From: Clavulina sp. PMI_390 | Lineage: Eukaryota; Basidiomycota; Agaricomycetes; Cantharellales; Hydnaceae | NCBI GenBank assembly: GCA_015039315.1 | Contig: WIDE01000079.1 | Location: 81,186 to 145,185 of the forward strand | Reading direction: 5' to 3' | Length of the DNA stretch: 64,000 bases | Shown here: piece after piece, positions 1 through 10,554 of the stretch | How the letters are laid out: each line of letters starts with the position of its first letter | How positions within the stretch are numbered: position 1 is the stretch's first letter | Program-made: the position numbers and the translations under genes | Notes under the pieces: model-generated | What the model saw: the letters and a program-made list of their open reading frames with translations, nothing else | Told to the model about the DNA's origin: nothing | Database searches by the model: none

Positions 1-1
1 T

Positions 2-283
2 ATCTCTGAGGCAGAGTTCGAGGCTATCATGAAGAAAGCGGAGGGATCAATCGGTGGCCAGGTATGAGCTCTTTGGCTTCATATATGAACTTCCAGCATC
101 TAATAATGGGTCATGGTTATGTTTCAGCCCGCTGCTTTCCACGTTCTTGGTGTCTACCATTCACGGAACCGAGCCTTCCCACCAGCCCCTTGGCTTGTAG
201 TGAATGTCTTAATACCCTGGGTATTCTACTGGCCATATCGTAGGCTGTGGCGCTTTGCTCCTACCGCATCTTACTGGGATTAG
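2..283 (+). CDS. 3' end of an unrecognised protein-coding gene
   Basis: Only the last two exons are in the window. Positions 2-61 are open and end in a GTATGAG donor. The intron runs 62-127 (…TTTCAG), and the last exon 128-283 stays in frame to a TAG at 281-283. The visible tail is about 72 residues. The first part is charged and the last 50 residues are rich in Trp, Pro and Tyr (for example WVFYWPYRRLWRF), as in a membrane-proximal tail. I do not recognise the family. The gene converges with the F-box gene that ends at 504, leaving about 220 bases between them. The exon junction is well supported by frame continuity; the function is unknown. Confidence 0.5.
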
Positions 284-503
284 ATTCGGAACTTGTTCCT
301 AGGCCGTATACACCTCTCAGAGCAGTGTCATATGATGAACTCATAATCATAATATATCGCCATCCTCCTAGTGTACGTATCTACTTGTTTAGAGTATTCG
401 TCTAGGAGAATTACGCAGGATCTTGCATTACATCGAGCTTTGGCTACTGGCTCCTTCAGTGATCTCACTTGGGAACACTACTGTCAAGGCGGCCCATGTC
501 TAG

Positions 504-2037
504 TCAGTCCTCGTCGAGAGGTACGGACATGAGGAGATCGTCATCTTCCGAGTCGTCATTCAGTCCAGCCTTTGCGCGAAGCCCGTTCACCCTATGAACA
601 GGAACAAGTAAGGTAAATGCCATGGAGAGTCCCTCGCCTTATGGCGTCTGGTACGAAGCTATTGAAAAGAAAGGAAGCTTACAGTAAAGCAACATCGCCG
701 ATATAAGGCACCTCATTTACTGATTTCAGGTTGGGAAGTTCAGCTACCACTGGGTCGTAGTTCCCACCAATCGCGACTATAGGGTCGAAACACAGGTGAG
801 CAATCGATTGGGACCGGTAGTCTCTGAGTGCAGAGGCAACCGTAGGCATCGTGGAAGATTCCACTTCCCCCCAATGATGATGCTCAATTTCAAGTGTGTC
901 AAGCACAGTTGATGAAACTTTTGGGAGCAAGTCTCCGATATAATGGACGGAGGTTCGTAGAACACGAAGTCTGGGCAGGAAGAGTTGCCCTTGGACTCCA
1001 TCACCGAAAGTCTCCAAATCAAGATCATATGTCAACTCCTCAATATTAGGATGCCGAATAAAGAAGTTTTCGACATGTTCGCGCGTCCCCCCGCTTCGGG
1101 ATCTAAGCTTGACCACCCGAAGCTGAGGCCAATTGCAGTGTTCGAGCGCACTCGGCCACGCAAGAGGATCAAACGAGGTATTTATTATTCGGATTTCTAA
1201 TTTCTAACCACGCCCGGAAGCGAGCTCAGCATCTCTTGTGTAAAGATTTCACAAAATGTGAGATCGCACTCACTTTGAGATTTGGAAGTCCACGGCAGAG
1301 AAATTCTCGGAAGCTTGGCAGTTCCTGGAGTCCTTCAACTTTCCATGAGAACTCCGTAACGTGCTCCATGTGAACCATCTACACTAATTTCGTCAGAGGT
1401 TTTGCCGGTCAGAAGAGAACATTGTGCAACATACCCGAAAGAATGAGTTATCTAAACGTGGCCCCAGACAGATTGAGAGTTGATCCAAATTGGAGCAGCC
1501 ATTGACACCTTCCCAAAGTTTTGGTAACATAGAGAGGGGGTCTAATGCACCGCGAACGATAAACATGCCACCAGGCCCATCCTCTCTCCATGAGAACGAG
1601 AGAAGGCGCGTCATATTCGCGAGTGCAGGCACCAAGTGGTGAACGACATCGGAAATGATCTCATACGGAGAGCGCTTCACCAACGCTGCCCGTTCCTTCT
1701 TGGAAAGTTTGAATTCCCGCCGCTTTACTCGATTAGCATCAAGTGGTATAATAAAGCGAGGGTCGGTGTATGCCAGTGGGTGAAGGTCGAGGACTCGAAC
1801 ACTTCTCCCAAGGGTTTTGTCACGAGCAATCAGGTCCCAAACATCCACGAGCCGCCAGTCGCCGAGTCGTCCACTGATAACACGGAATCGCAAGTGCCGG
1901 AAATACACCAACGCATGAAGAGATCTGCAGGTCAAAGCAAGATTGAGCAAGTCGCGCGCGTTGTCAATCTCCAGTGCGATAGCGTCAAGAGCCTCCACAG
2001 GCTGCTCTTCAATCGGGGACGGAGACGAGGTGGGCAT
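504..2037 (-). CDS. F-box/leucine-rich-like protein, tandem copy 1
   Basis: First of five head-to-tail paralogs. The start ATG at 2037 gives MPTSSPSPIEEQPVEALDAI, leading into an F-box-like region (ALEIDNARDLLNLALTCRSL) and a conserved block with SGRLGDWRL and RSVRVLDLHPLAY. Exon 1 is 2037-1435, then a short exon 1378-1274 starting MVHMEHVTEFSW, a leucine-rich exon from 1206, and a last exon ending at TGA 504. The tail is acidic (NDDSEDDDLL). The leucine-rich part has spaced motifs such as HPNIEELTYDL and LPRLRVLRT. F-box proteins of this kind usually act as substrate receptors of SCF ubiquitin ligases; that role is inferred from the family. No frameshift is seen, so the copy looks functional. 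Exon borders match copies 2-4. Confidence 0.8.
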
Positions 2038-2392
2038 TACTTGGACGCAATGGGAATTTGGGTAGAAGGAGGGAAGGGGGATTGGCTCACAGTGGAGCGT
2101 ACCCCACGAGCGAGCCAGCCTAAATATTCAGAGCACAGCCCTATTCGGCCCCGAATTATTGGATATTAATCACCTCCCTCGGCTTCGCACTGTCGAATTG
2201 ACTCACAGGCACCGAGGTAAGTCATTCAGCTCCCATGCAACGGTTCACCACAACGCGCTCGGAGCATTGAGGTAGCCTCAGCTGTTTGGCCATTGAATGT
2301 TTCGATTAGATCTAGAAACCTGAATAGATGCATTCTTGAAGGTCTGCGCAAGTCGAACTCTACATCTACGTTCTCCTTGTAGCATCACGTCT
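2038..2392. other. Spacer between F-box copies 1 and 2
   Basis: About 355 bases. It holds the presumed promoter of copy 1, including the shared upstream element at 2133-2154, and the 3' flank of copy 2. No further gene is seen. Confidence 0.6.
2133..2154 (-). promoter_or_regulatory. Shared upstream element of F-box copy 1
   Basis: On the + strand it reads GCACAGCC, a short spacer, then CGGCCCCGAA. The same arrangement stands about 100 bases upstream of the start codons of copies 1-4. Its conservation in otherwise diverged spacer suggests a promoter or transcription-start element. The function is inferred only. Confidence 0.4.
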
Positions 2393-3885
2393 TCAAGAGA
2401 ATATCCCTGTCTCGTTGTCATCTAGGCCATAATTGATTTCGGTCTTCGCACGAAGCTCATTTACCCTGTTGACGCAAATAAAAAGGTGACTACTCAGTTC
2501 TCTCTCTGGTGAAGTGGGTGGCATAAGGCTAAATGAAAGCTTACATTGACATGACCTCACCCTTGTACGACACCCCATTCACTGACTTTAGGTTAGGAAG
2601 TACCTCCACAAGGGCGTCATAGTCCCCGGCCGCGGTCAGGGGATCGAAGCTGAGGTAGGAGATAGAGCGGGACGGATGGCCTTTCAGTGCCGAAGTGGTC
2701 ATAGAGACAGCGGTGGCTCCCCTCGCCCAATACTGGCCTTCAAGTTCGAGGGTCTCGATCACAGCTGATGAGATCCTCGGCAAGATATCCTCGATGAAGA
2801 GGGCATCTGTTCGAAGAATGCGAAGATTGGGTAGGAATTGCGGCGTTTCAACCCCATGACCAGTGGAAGCGTAATAGTACATGAGCTCCTCGATCTGCGG
2901 ATGCCGAACAAGAAAGTTCACAATGGATTCAAAATTTCCTCCGGTTTGCGAAGCCAGTTTGAGGACTCGAAGGTTAGGCCAATTGCAATTGTCAAGTGCG
3001 CCTGACCAACCAGCTGCAGAACCAAAAGGTGAATACATCACCTGGATCTCGAGATTCTGCCCATATTGACAAGTAAGCCGACGCATATTGGTTGAGTGAA
3101 GCCGGTGAGATAATACTAACTCTGAGACTCGGCAATCCACGGTTAAGAAACTCCCGAAAGATTGGGATCTCAATGGGCCCCTCGGCCCTCCATGAAAACT
3201 CCGTGACGTGCTCCATGCGTACCATCTATCTCGTCGTAGTCAGAAGCTCTGAGTAGTAAGATGAGCGCATTGGGAAGCATACCTTAAAGAAGGAGTTGTC
3301 TACATGTGGTCCCGAGCGAATTGATAGTCGCTCCAGGTTGGAACAGCCATTTACACCTTCCCAAAGTTTGCGTAACATGGAGAGAGGGTCCAAGGTACGG
3401 CCAACGACGAACATCTCTCTAGGTCCATCCTCCCTCCATGAGAAGGATATAAGGCGTGTCATATTCGCAAGTGCGGGTACAAAGTGCTCCACTACATCCG
3501 CAATGATCTCGTATGGAGTTCGTTTCACCAGTGCCGCCCTTTCCTTCTTGGAGAGTTTCAATTGCTGCCGCTTTACTCGATTTGTATCGAGTGGGATGAT
3601 GAACCGTGGGTCGGTGTACGCAAGTGGATGGAGGTCAAGCACGCGAACGCTTCGCCCAAGTGTTTTGTCGCGCGCAATCAGGTCCCAAACTTCTACGAGA
3701 CGCCAATCGCCAAGGCGTCCACTGATAACGCGGAATCGGAGATGTCGAAAATAGACAAGAGCATGAAGAGATTTGCAGGTCAAAGCAAGATTGAGCAAGT
3801 CGCGCGCGTTGTCAATCTCAAGGGCGATAGCATCGAGTGCTTCAATAGGTTGTTCTTCAATTGGGGATGGAGAGGAAGTGGACAT
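2393..3885 (-). CDS. F-box/leucine-rich-like protein, tandem copy 2
   Basis: Start ATG at 3885 (MSTSSPSPIEEQPIEALDAI). An in-frame extension to 4014 exists but is not conserved in the paralogs, so 3885 is preferred. The F-box-like exon ends at a TTTAAG|GTATGC donor near 3280. The short exon MVRMEHVTEFSW… starts near 3225, just after an ATAG acceptor. The leucine-rich exon carries HPQIEELMYYY and LPNLRILRT, and the last exon ends at TGA 2393 with an acidic tail (LDDNETGIFS). Gene layout and length match copies 1, 3 and 4. The protein probably recruits targets to an SCF ubiquitin ligase, by family inference. No disabling change is visible. Confidence 0.8.
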
Positions 3886-4465
3886 TAGCGGGGTGAAGTA
3901 TGGTTCAAGAATGGGGCTAGGGGAGGCGGGGCATGAGACGGAATGTACCTGAGCCTGAACATAAAATGTCGAGGGAATTGCGGACAGCACAGCCAACCTT
4001 CGGCCCCGAATCATTTGATATGAATGAGAGTCAGCGAGCTCCCCACCTTCCCACCATTAGTGGTGACTCGCGCCTAACTTGGTGAATAACTTGAGTCACT
4101 ATACAAATATCCAGAGCCCCTTGTCCAGACTGCTGGCTGTGGTTTCCAGGCGAGGAGCTGTGTATCCAACGGGCCGTAATCAGGGTTGCCCATATGGAGA
4201 ATTCCTTCTGTTCAAACCAAAGCCAGGGTTCAGCCAGCCACTTCAAGCTGGGCTGCTTTGTCTCACTAGTCCAGCATGCGATGCTATCACACACGATTCT
4301 ATCCACAATGGTTGCGAACTACCAGACAGATATACAGACTTACTCCCACTGAAAACGTACAAGGCTTTTTGACTACTTCTAAACCCGAAAGGTTCTATCT
4401 GATAACCTCTGTCGATATGTAATGGAACGTCCATGGGGCTGTGATTTACACCTAGCCTTTCGGCA
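3886..4465. other. Spacer between F-box copies 2 and 3
   Basis: About 580 bases with the presumed promoter of copy 2 (shared element at 3987-4010) and the 3' flank of copy 3. Short open frames here have no conserved features. The bases just after the copy 3 stop resemble those after the copy 4 stop, so the duplicated unit included 3' flank. Confidence 0.5.
3987..4010 (-). promoter_or_regulatory. Shared upstream element of F-box copy 2
   Basis: GCACAGCC followed by CGGCCCCGAA on the + strand, about 100 bases before the start of copy 2 and in the same relative place as in copies 1, 3 and 4. Confidence 0.4.
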
Positions 4466-5960
4466 TCACGTGCCCTCGATAAACATCCCTTCCTCGTCGC
4501 TGTCCGAAGCTTCGATTGGGGCTATGGTGCGAAGTTGGCTCATCCTATGAATGGTGACGAAACATCAAACTCATTAGTTCCCATTGGCAGAGCCGATATA
4601 GGATGTTGTTTGAAACGGAAACGTACATCAATGTAACATCACCCTCAAACGGCACCCCGTTGATCGATTTCAGACCTGGGAGTTCAGCAACAAGAGCATC
4701 ATAATCCCCGATTGTGACAAGAGGTTCGAGGATGAGGTGAACAATGGATTGGAACGGGTGACCTTTAAGCACCGAAGTAAGATGAGTGATCAGTCCTTGT
4801 CCCCACCACCTCACGTCGATTTCAATCGTATCAAGCACTGTTGAGGAGATTCTCGGCAACAACAATACTTGAAGGATGGAAAGTTTGGTTCGCAAAACAC
4901 GGAGATTGGGGAGAAAAGGCTGCGTCGAGGCGGAATAACCATTCGTATCCAAATAGTATGAAAGCTCCTCAATGTGGGGATGCCGGACGAAAAACTTTTC
5001 CACCGGCCCGAAAGATCCTCCGCTTCGAGAGACAAGTTTGACACTGCGGAGATGGGGCCAGTGACATGATTCAAGCGCCCTTGGCCACATAGGTACGATA
5101 TGAAACGGATGGTTTCTTGTCTCAATCTCCAGTTTCTGTGCATGCCATGAACTACGTCAGGTCATCCTCGTGTAAGGGTATCAGATTAAAAAAAAAAAAA
5201 CCCCACCTTGAGATTGGGTAGTCCGCGGCAGAGGAACTCCTCGAAGCTTGCGACCTCTATACTTCCGTTAGCCTTCCACGAGAATTCTGTGACGTGCTCC
5301 ATGCGTATCATCTATAATATTCCGGTCAGCAACCTTGCTGCTGGGACGAGAGCATGACCAACGCACCTGAAAGAATGTGTTGTTTAGACTTGGCCCTGAA
5401 TGGATCGCTAGCCGATCTAAACTCGAACATCCATTTACACCCTCCCATAGGTTTGGCAACATGGACAAGGGGTCGAAGGTGCCGTTTATCGTAAACATAT
5501 CTGATGGTCCATCTTCTCTCCACGAGAGAGACAAAAGGCGTGTCATATTTGCGAGTGCGGGGACGAAGTGTTGAATAACATCCGCAATCGTCTCATACGG
5601 AGAGCGTTTTCCCCGTGTTCGTTGTTCTTTCTTGGACGATTTTACTGAGCGCCGCCTTACTCGATTTGCATCAAGTGGGATGATAAAGCGAGGGTCGGTG
5701 TATGCGAGGGGATGGAGGTCGAGGACGCGAACACTTCGCCCAAGTGTTTTGTCACGCGCAATCAGGTCCCAAACATCTACGAGCCGCCAGTCCCCGAGTC
5801 GCCCACTAATAACACGGAATCGAAGGTGTCGGAAGTACACCAAGGCATGAAGAGATTTACAGGTCAAAGCAAGATTGAGCAAGTCGCGCGCGTTGTCAAT
5901 CTCAAGTGCGATGGCATCGAGGGCCTCAACAGGCTGTTCTTCAATAGGGGATGGAGACAT
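4466..5960 (-). CDS. F-box/leucine-rich-like protein, tandem copy 3
   Basis: Start ATG at 5960 (MSPSPIEEQPVEALDAIALE). It has the same four-part layout as the neighbours: F-box-like exon, short exon ending near 5215 at a CTCAAG|GTGGGG donor, leucine-rich exon beginning KLEIETRNHPF after a GCACAG acceptor, and a last exon SQLRTIAPIEASDSDEEG to TGA 4466. The intron after the short exon carries a run of 13 T on the coding strand. The leucine-rich part shows HPHIEELSYYL and LPNLRVLRTKL. Copies 3 and 4 look closest to each other, since both tails end in DEEGMFI. Likely an SCF substrate receptor by family inference. No break is seen. Confidence 0.8.
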
Positions 5961-6561
5961 CAATGTGGGCGTTGGTTGGACGAAACCCACTATGGGAGCG
6001 AGGGGAATGGTTAAACAGAGCGTACCTGAGAGCAAGCATAAAATGTAAGGGGGGTTCCAACAGCACAGCCAATGTTCGGTCCCGAGCCGCTTGATATTGC
6101 TGGCCCCCTCTCATTATCGCCATGACTCGCAAGCAGCCTAGGGATTGAAACTGACCGTAAAACTACACCGAAACGATCCAAAGCTCCCTGCCCTGGCTGC
6201 TACCTGGGCTTTGTATCTCTCAAACTACGAGCCAATGTAACGTAACTCGAGATGGACAAAACAGAATTAGCTACGCGGAAGGTTCCCTGTCGCTATGGGA
6301 CTCAGCCTGAAGCGGACATTGGCATTTCATTGCAAGGCTGTCTGGGCTGCCTCGGTGGTTCAATATAATATATTCTTTGGGCTGGCCGTGACTTTCCCTG
6401 ACAACTTTACCCTGCCAGATACAGTAAGTCTGGCCAGGTGGTACTACGATTCAAAATCCCCAAACTTTAGGCTGCTGGCTTGGTTCGTTTACATCTAATA
6501 ACTTTGGTACATATAATATAGAAGATACGTGGGACCGTGATTAGTGCGTCGCGTACCGGCA
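5961..6561. other. Spacer between F-box copies 3 and 4
   Basis: About 600 bases. It holds the shared upstream element at 6063-6086 and the 3' flank of copy 4. Nothing else can be supported. Confidence 0.5.
6063..6086 (-). promoter_or_regulatory. Shared upstream element of F-box copy 3
   Basis: GCACAGCC followed by CGGTCCCGAG on the + strand, about 100 bases before the start of copy 3. Confidence 0.4.
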
Positions 6562-8056
6562 TCACATGTCCCCGATAAACATCCCTTCGTCGTCGTTATC
6601 TGAATCCTCATCGACTGTAACCTTGGTGCAGAGCTCGCTCACCCTAATAGCAAAAAAAATGATTTGATCCATTGAGTCCGCGATGAAGCTGTCATGGAAC
6701 ATCGATTACAGCAGAAACTTACAGCAATTCAACATCACCCTCATATGACACGCCGTTAATGGACTTCAGGCCCGGGAGTTCGGCTACTAGGGAATTATAA
6801 TCGCCGTTTGTGACAAGAGGTTCGAAGACCAGGTGAGCGATTGATTGGGCAGGGTGGCCATTGAGTGCCGAGGTAACATGGGTGATGCCTTCCCAATACA
6901 TGTGATTGATTTCGATCGTATCAAGCGCTGTTGATAAGATCTTTGGCAACAATGCTCGGAAATGGTAGAGTGTTGTTCGCAGAACACGAAGATTGGGGAG
7001 GAATTGTTGCGTGAAGGCGGAATGATTATCCGTATTGAGATAGTATGAAAGCTCTTCAAGGTGAGGATGTTGGGCGAGAAACTTTTCAACCGACTCGAAG
7101 GACCGTCCGCTCGGAGAAACAAGCCTGACACTGCGAAGATGGGGCCAATTGCAGGATTCAAGCGCCCTTGGCCATGGAGGCATGGCATGATATGAATGAT
7201 ACTTGATCTCAATGTCTAATTTCTGTGAATGCCATGAACTATGTTAGCTTGTAATTGTTTACTTGTATCAAATAGAACAACAAACCTTGAGATTTGGCAG
7301 TCCACGGCAGAGGAACTCCTCTAAGATCGCCACTTCCATAGCTCCGTCACCCTTCCATGAGAATTCTGTGAGTTGCTCCATGCATATCATCTATAAAATC
7401 CGATCAGCAGCCTTGCCACAAAGACGGGAGAATGCATGATCCACCTGAAAGAATGTACTATTTAGATTTGGCCCTGAACAAATCGCCAGTCGAACCAAAC
7501 TCAAACATCCATTTACACCCTCCCATAGTTTTGGTAACATAGATAGGGGATCAAAGGAGCCGTTTATTCTAAACATATCAAAAGGTCCATCTTCTCTCCA
7601 TGAAAGGGACAGAAGGCGCGTCATATTGGCGAGGGCGGGGACGAAATGCTGAACCACATCTGCAATCGTCTCATATGGAGACCGTTTTCCCCGTACTGGC
7701 CGTTCTTTCTTGGGGAATTTTGATGAGCGCCGCTTGACACGATTAGTATCCAGCGGTATGATAAAGCGAGTGTCGGTGTATGCGAGGGGGTGAAGGTCGA
7801 GCACCCGAACACTTCGCCCAAGGGTTTTGTCACGAGCAATCAGTTCCCAAACATCCACAAGCCGCCAGTCGCCAAGTCGTCCGCTAATGACACGGAACCG
7901 CAGATGCCGAAAATAGACAAGAGCATAAAGGGATTTGCAGGTCAAAGCAAGATTGAGCAAGTCGCGGGCGTTGTCAATCTCGAGCGCGATGGCGTCGAGT
8001 GCTTCGACAGGCTGCTCTTCGATAGGAGATGAAGATGGTGCAGGAGAGACGGACAT
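6562..8056 (-). CDS. F-box/leucine-rich-like protein, tandem copy 4
   Basis: Start ATG at 8056 (MSVSPAPSSSPIEEQPVEAL). The F-box-like exon is followed by the short exon MICMEQLTEFSW…, a leucine-rich exon with HPHLEELSYYL and LPNLRVLRTTL, and a final exon to TGA 6562 with an acidic tail (VDEDSDNDDEG). Splice sites fall at the same codons as in copies 1-3. The protein probably acts as an SCF-type substrate receptor; this is inferred from the F-box plus leucine-rich layout, not shown. No frameshift or premature stop was found. Confidence 0.8.
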
Positions 8057-8651
8057 CCGTCAGATACGATGGAATTCGGGGGTTGGACAAAAACAGGACA
8101 CCCGTACCTAGGAGTGAGCTTAAATATCAAGGGACTGACTGCACAGCCAAGATCCGGTCCCGAACTACTCAATATCAGTGAACTTTCGTCAACTCACATT
8201 GCCGAATTGACTCACTGGTATCGTGGATTATGATTATTGTCACTATGCAACTACCGTTTGAGGTGGATCGAAGGGTTCTGAGAATTCAGGGGCGCTCATG
8301 AAGGCCAGGGCTATAATATTGGACCAGACCCCTCCACCCTAGTTTACCAGCGCGGGGCGCTCTACGTAGATATAGAAAAGCCGTTATCCAGAATAGCGTA
8401 AGCTGCTGTTAATCAGCCATTTAGGCTACAGCAAGCTCGATATGGTGGCAGTACCACAAGCTAACAATATTTCGGTTGGAGGCTGACATACAACAATAAG
8501 ACATACAGTGCTGTATGTTACCGAGCTTGAAGGCCGAGTCGAGAGCATTGATATTTAATGACGATTGTAATAGTTTTGCCAGATGCTCTTCGAACTCAAG
8601 GGGTGGGTACGAAGGGGAAGTGATCATGAAATATCTTTACGTGTTCTACTC
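8057..8651. other. Spacer between F-box copies 4 and 5
   Basis: About 595 bases with the copy 4 upstream element at 8141-8165 and the 3' flank of the more diverged copy 5. No gene is supported. Confidence 0.5.
8141..8165 (-). promoter_or_regulatory. Shared upstream element of F-box copy 4
   Basis: GCACAGCC followed by CGGTCCCGAA on the + strand, about 90 bases upstream of the start. A weaker version (CAGCAGCCGGACCCAA, about 10191-10206) lies upstream of copy 5. Confidence 0.4.
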
Positions 8652-10119
8652 TTACTCAAAGAAGTCATCTAGCTCTGCTTCAGGCATTTCCCCAAATCTA
8701 AGGCAGATTTCTTTCTCGCTACACATGATGTGATGGTCAGGATGACTTTATCTGCACCAGAACACCTCAAGAGCAGAGGAAACTTACAATGCATCATAAT
8801 CTTGCTCGTACTGCACGCCATTGACAGACTTCAGCCCCGGAAGTACCTCCACAAGGGCACGGTAGTCCCCTATGGGGATCGGCGGCTTCACACCAAGATA
8901 AGCGACGGACTGATGGTCCTTTAGTGCCTTCGTGATCCTGGCCAGAGTCGTGGACTTCTCGGATCGGTCCCATCGGCGATCTCGTACCTCCACAGTTTCT
9001 AGCACTGTTGATGTTACTCCTGAGAGTACATCAACAAGATAAAAGACATGGACATGGAGAGCGCGCAACTTAGGGAGAAATTTTAGGTCGTTGGGCTCAT
9101 TGAGGGCTGTAGTGAGGTTGTATGTGAGCTGCTCGATGAGGGGATGCCGAATCAGGAATTGAGCAATCGGATCGAAGGTCTCTGCAGTCTGCCCTCCAAT
9201 CTCGAATAACTGCAAATGAGGCCAGTGGCATCTATGCAACACGGAGGTCCAAGAGCTCATGCTGTTCAAAGGATTCATGATCGCTATTGCGAGCTTCTGT
9301 GTTAAGGATCATTACTCACGTAAGCGGGTGTATAGAGTCAGGAGGCGAGTTATCTTACCTGTAGACGAGGTAATCCACGGCTAAGGAACCCCTCAAAGGC
9401 AAGGTAATCAGCAAGCCCGTCGCTTCTCCACGTAAATTCAGTTAGGTTCTCATTCCGAACTGTCTGTGATCACGGCGTCAGAATACCGAGCGATTGGCAT
9501 GCTCAAGATAGCAACGTACTTCAAAGAATGAGTGGTCCGGCTGTCGGGATATATCTACTAGCAGTCGGTTCAGGCTGGAACATGACTGCACTGCTTCCCA
9601 CATTTGGGGCAACAGCGCCTTTGAGTCAATCTGAAGCGTGCCCCAGTATTCATCTCCTGTAGAGAACATCAAGGCACTACTTTCCTCTAGCGAAAAAGAA
9701 CGCAATCGTGACATATTCCGTAATGCTGGAATGAAATGATCCACGATTATTTCTGCAAGAGCATCGTAGGGGTTAAGTTTGGGTGCTCGTTGCTTCTTCG
9801 GACCCTTATCAGGGCGCTTCTTGTTCTTGTTCTCATCAAGAGGGATAATGAAGCGTGCGTCGGAGAAGGCGAGAGGATGAATATCCAGGACACGAACGCT
9901 TCTGCCGAGCGTTTTGTCGCGGGCGATCATATCCCACACATCGGTAAGGCGCCAGTCTTCCAGTCTCCCGCTGATGACGCGAAACCGTAGGTGGCGAAAG
10001 TAGACAAGTGTGTAAAGTGCTTGGCATGTGAGGGCGAGACTCAGCAAATCGTGAGCCCTATCAATCTCCAGCGCGATTGCATCGAGAGACTCAACGGGTT
10101 GCTCAAGGATTGGGGCCAT
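8652..10119 (-). CDS. F-box/leucine-rich-like protein, tandem copy 5 (diverged)
   Basis: Start ATG at 10119 (MAPILEQPVESLDAIALEID). The F-box-like core is kept (LLSLALTCQALYTLVYFRHL, then SGRLEDWRL and RSVRVLDIHPLAF). The rest is clearly more diverged than copies 1-4: it has an extra Lys-rich stretch (NKNKKRPDKGPKKQ) and a different C-terminus (GEMPEAELDDFFE) ending at TAA 8652. The last intron is read from a GATGCATT|GTAAGT donor to a GTGTAG acceptor near 8720. It is probably the oldest member of the array or the source copy. Same inferred role as its neighbours. Confidence 0.78.
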
Positions 10120-10554
10120 AGAGGTAGTGATAGGCGAGTAAAGGTAGAAAAGGGCTTGGTATGAAGTGGAGATGGTTGTTCAGAGTGAACAGCAGCCGGA
10201 CCCAACAATATGGTATGGTCCTGGTGTTATGTTACCATAATGAAGGACTGGTTTGCTTGACGACCAGATGCGATCGAGATGTGCTGGGCCGATAATCGAG
10301 CCTAATATATTGAGATTGTGGTGCAAAATAGCGCAGTGTGAAGTGCCAGTGTCCACTTCGGTGCTGAAGACCCCCTCCTTACTTTGAATGAAATTAACAC
10401 TGATGTGCTCCGCCGTCCATTAAGGCCACATAGTTGTCATCCAGAACGTGAAGTCCAACCCGATGTTTCCAAGATATAGATAAGTATAAGTCACACTATG
10501 ACCCCAAGACGATTCCAGAACAACCCAGGTTTGCCATCAAACTACCGATCACAT
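10120..10554. other. Spacer between F-box copy 5 and REV3
   Basis: About 435 bases: promoter side of copy 5 and 3' flank of REV3. Nothing else is recognised. Confidence 0.5.

Noticed and set aside
3886..4014. 43-residue N-terminal extension of F-box copy 2
   Set aside because: Not conserved in the other copies, and it runs through the shared upstream element.
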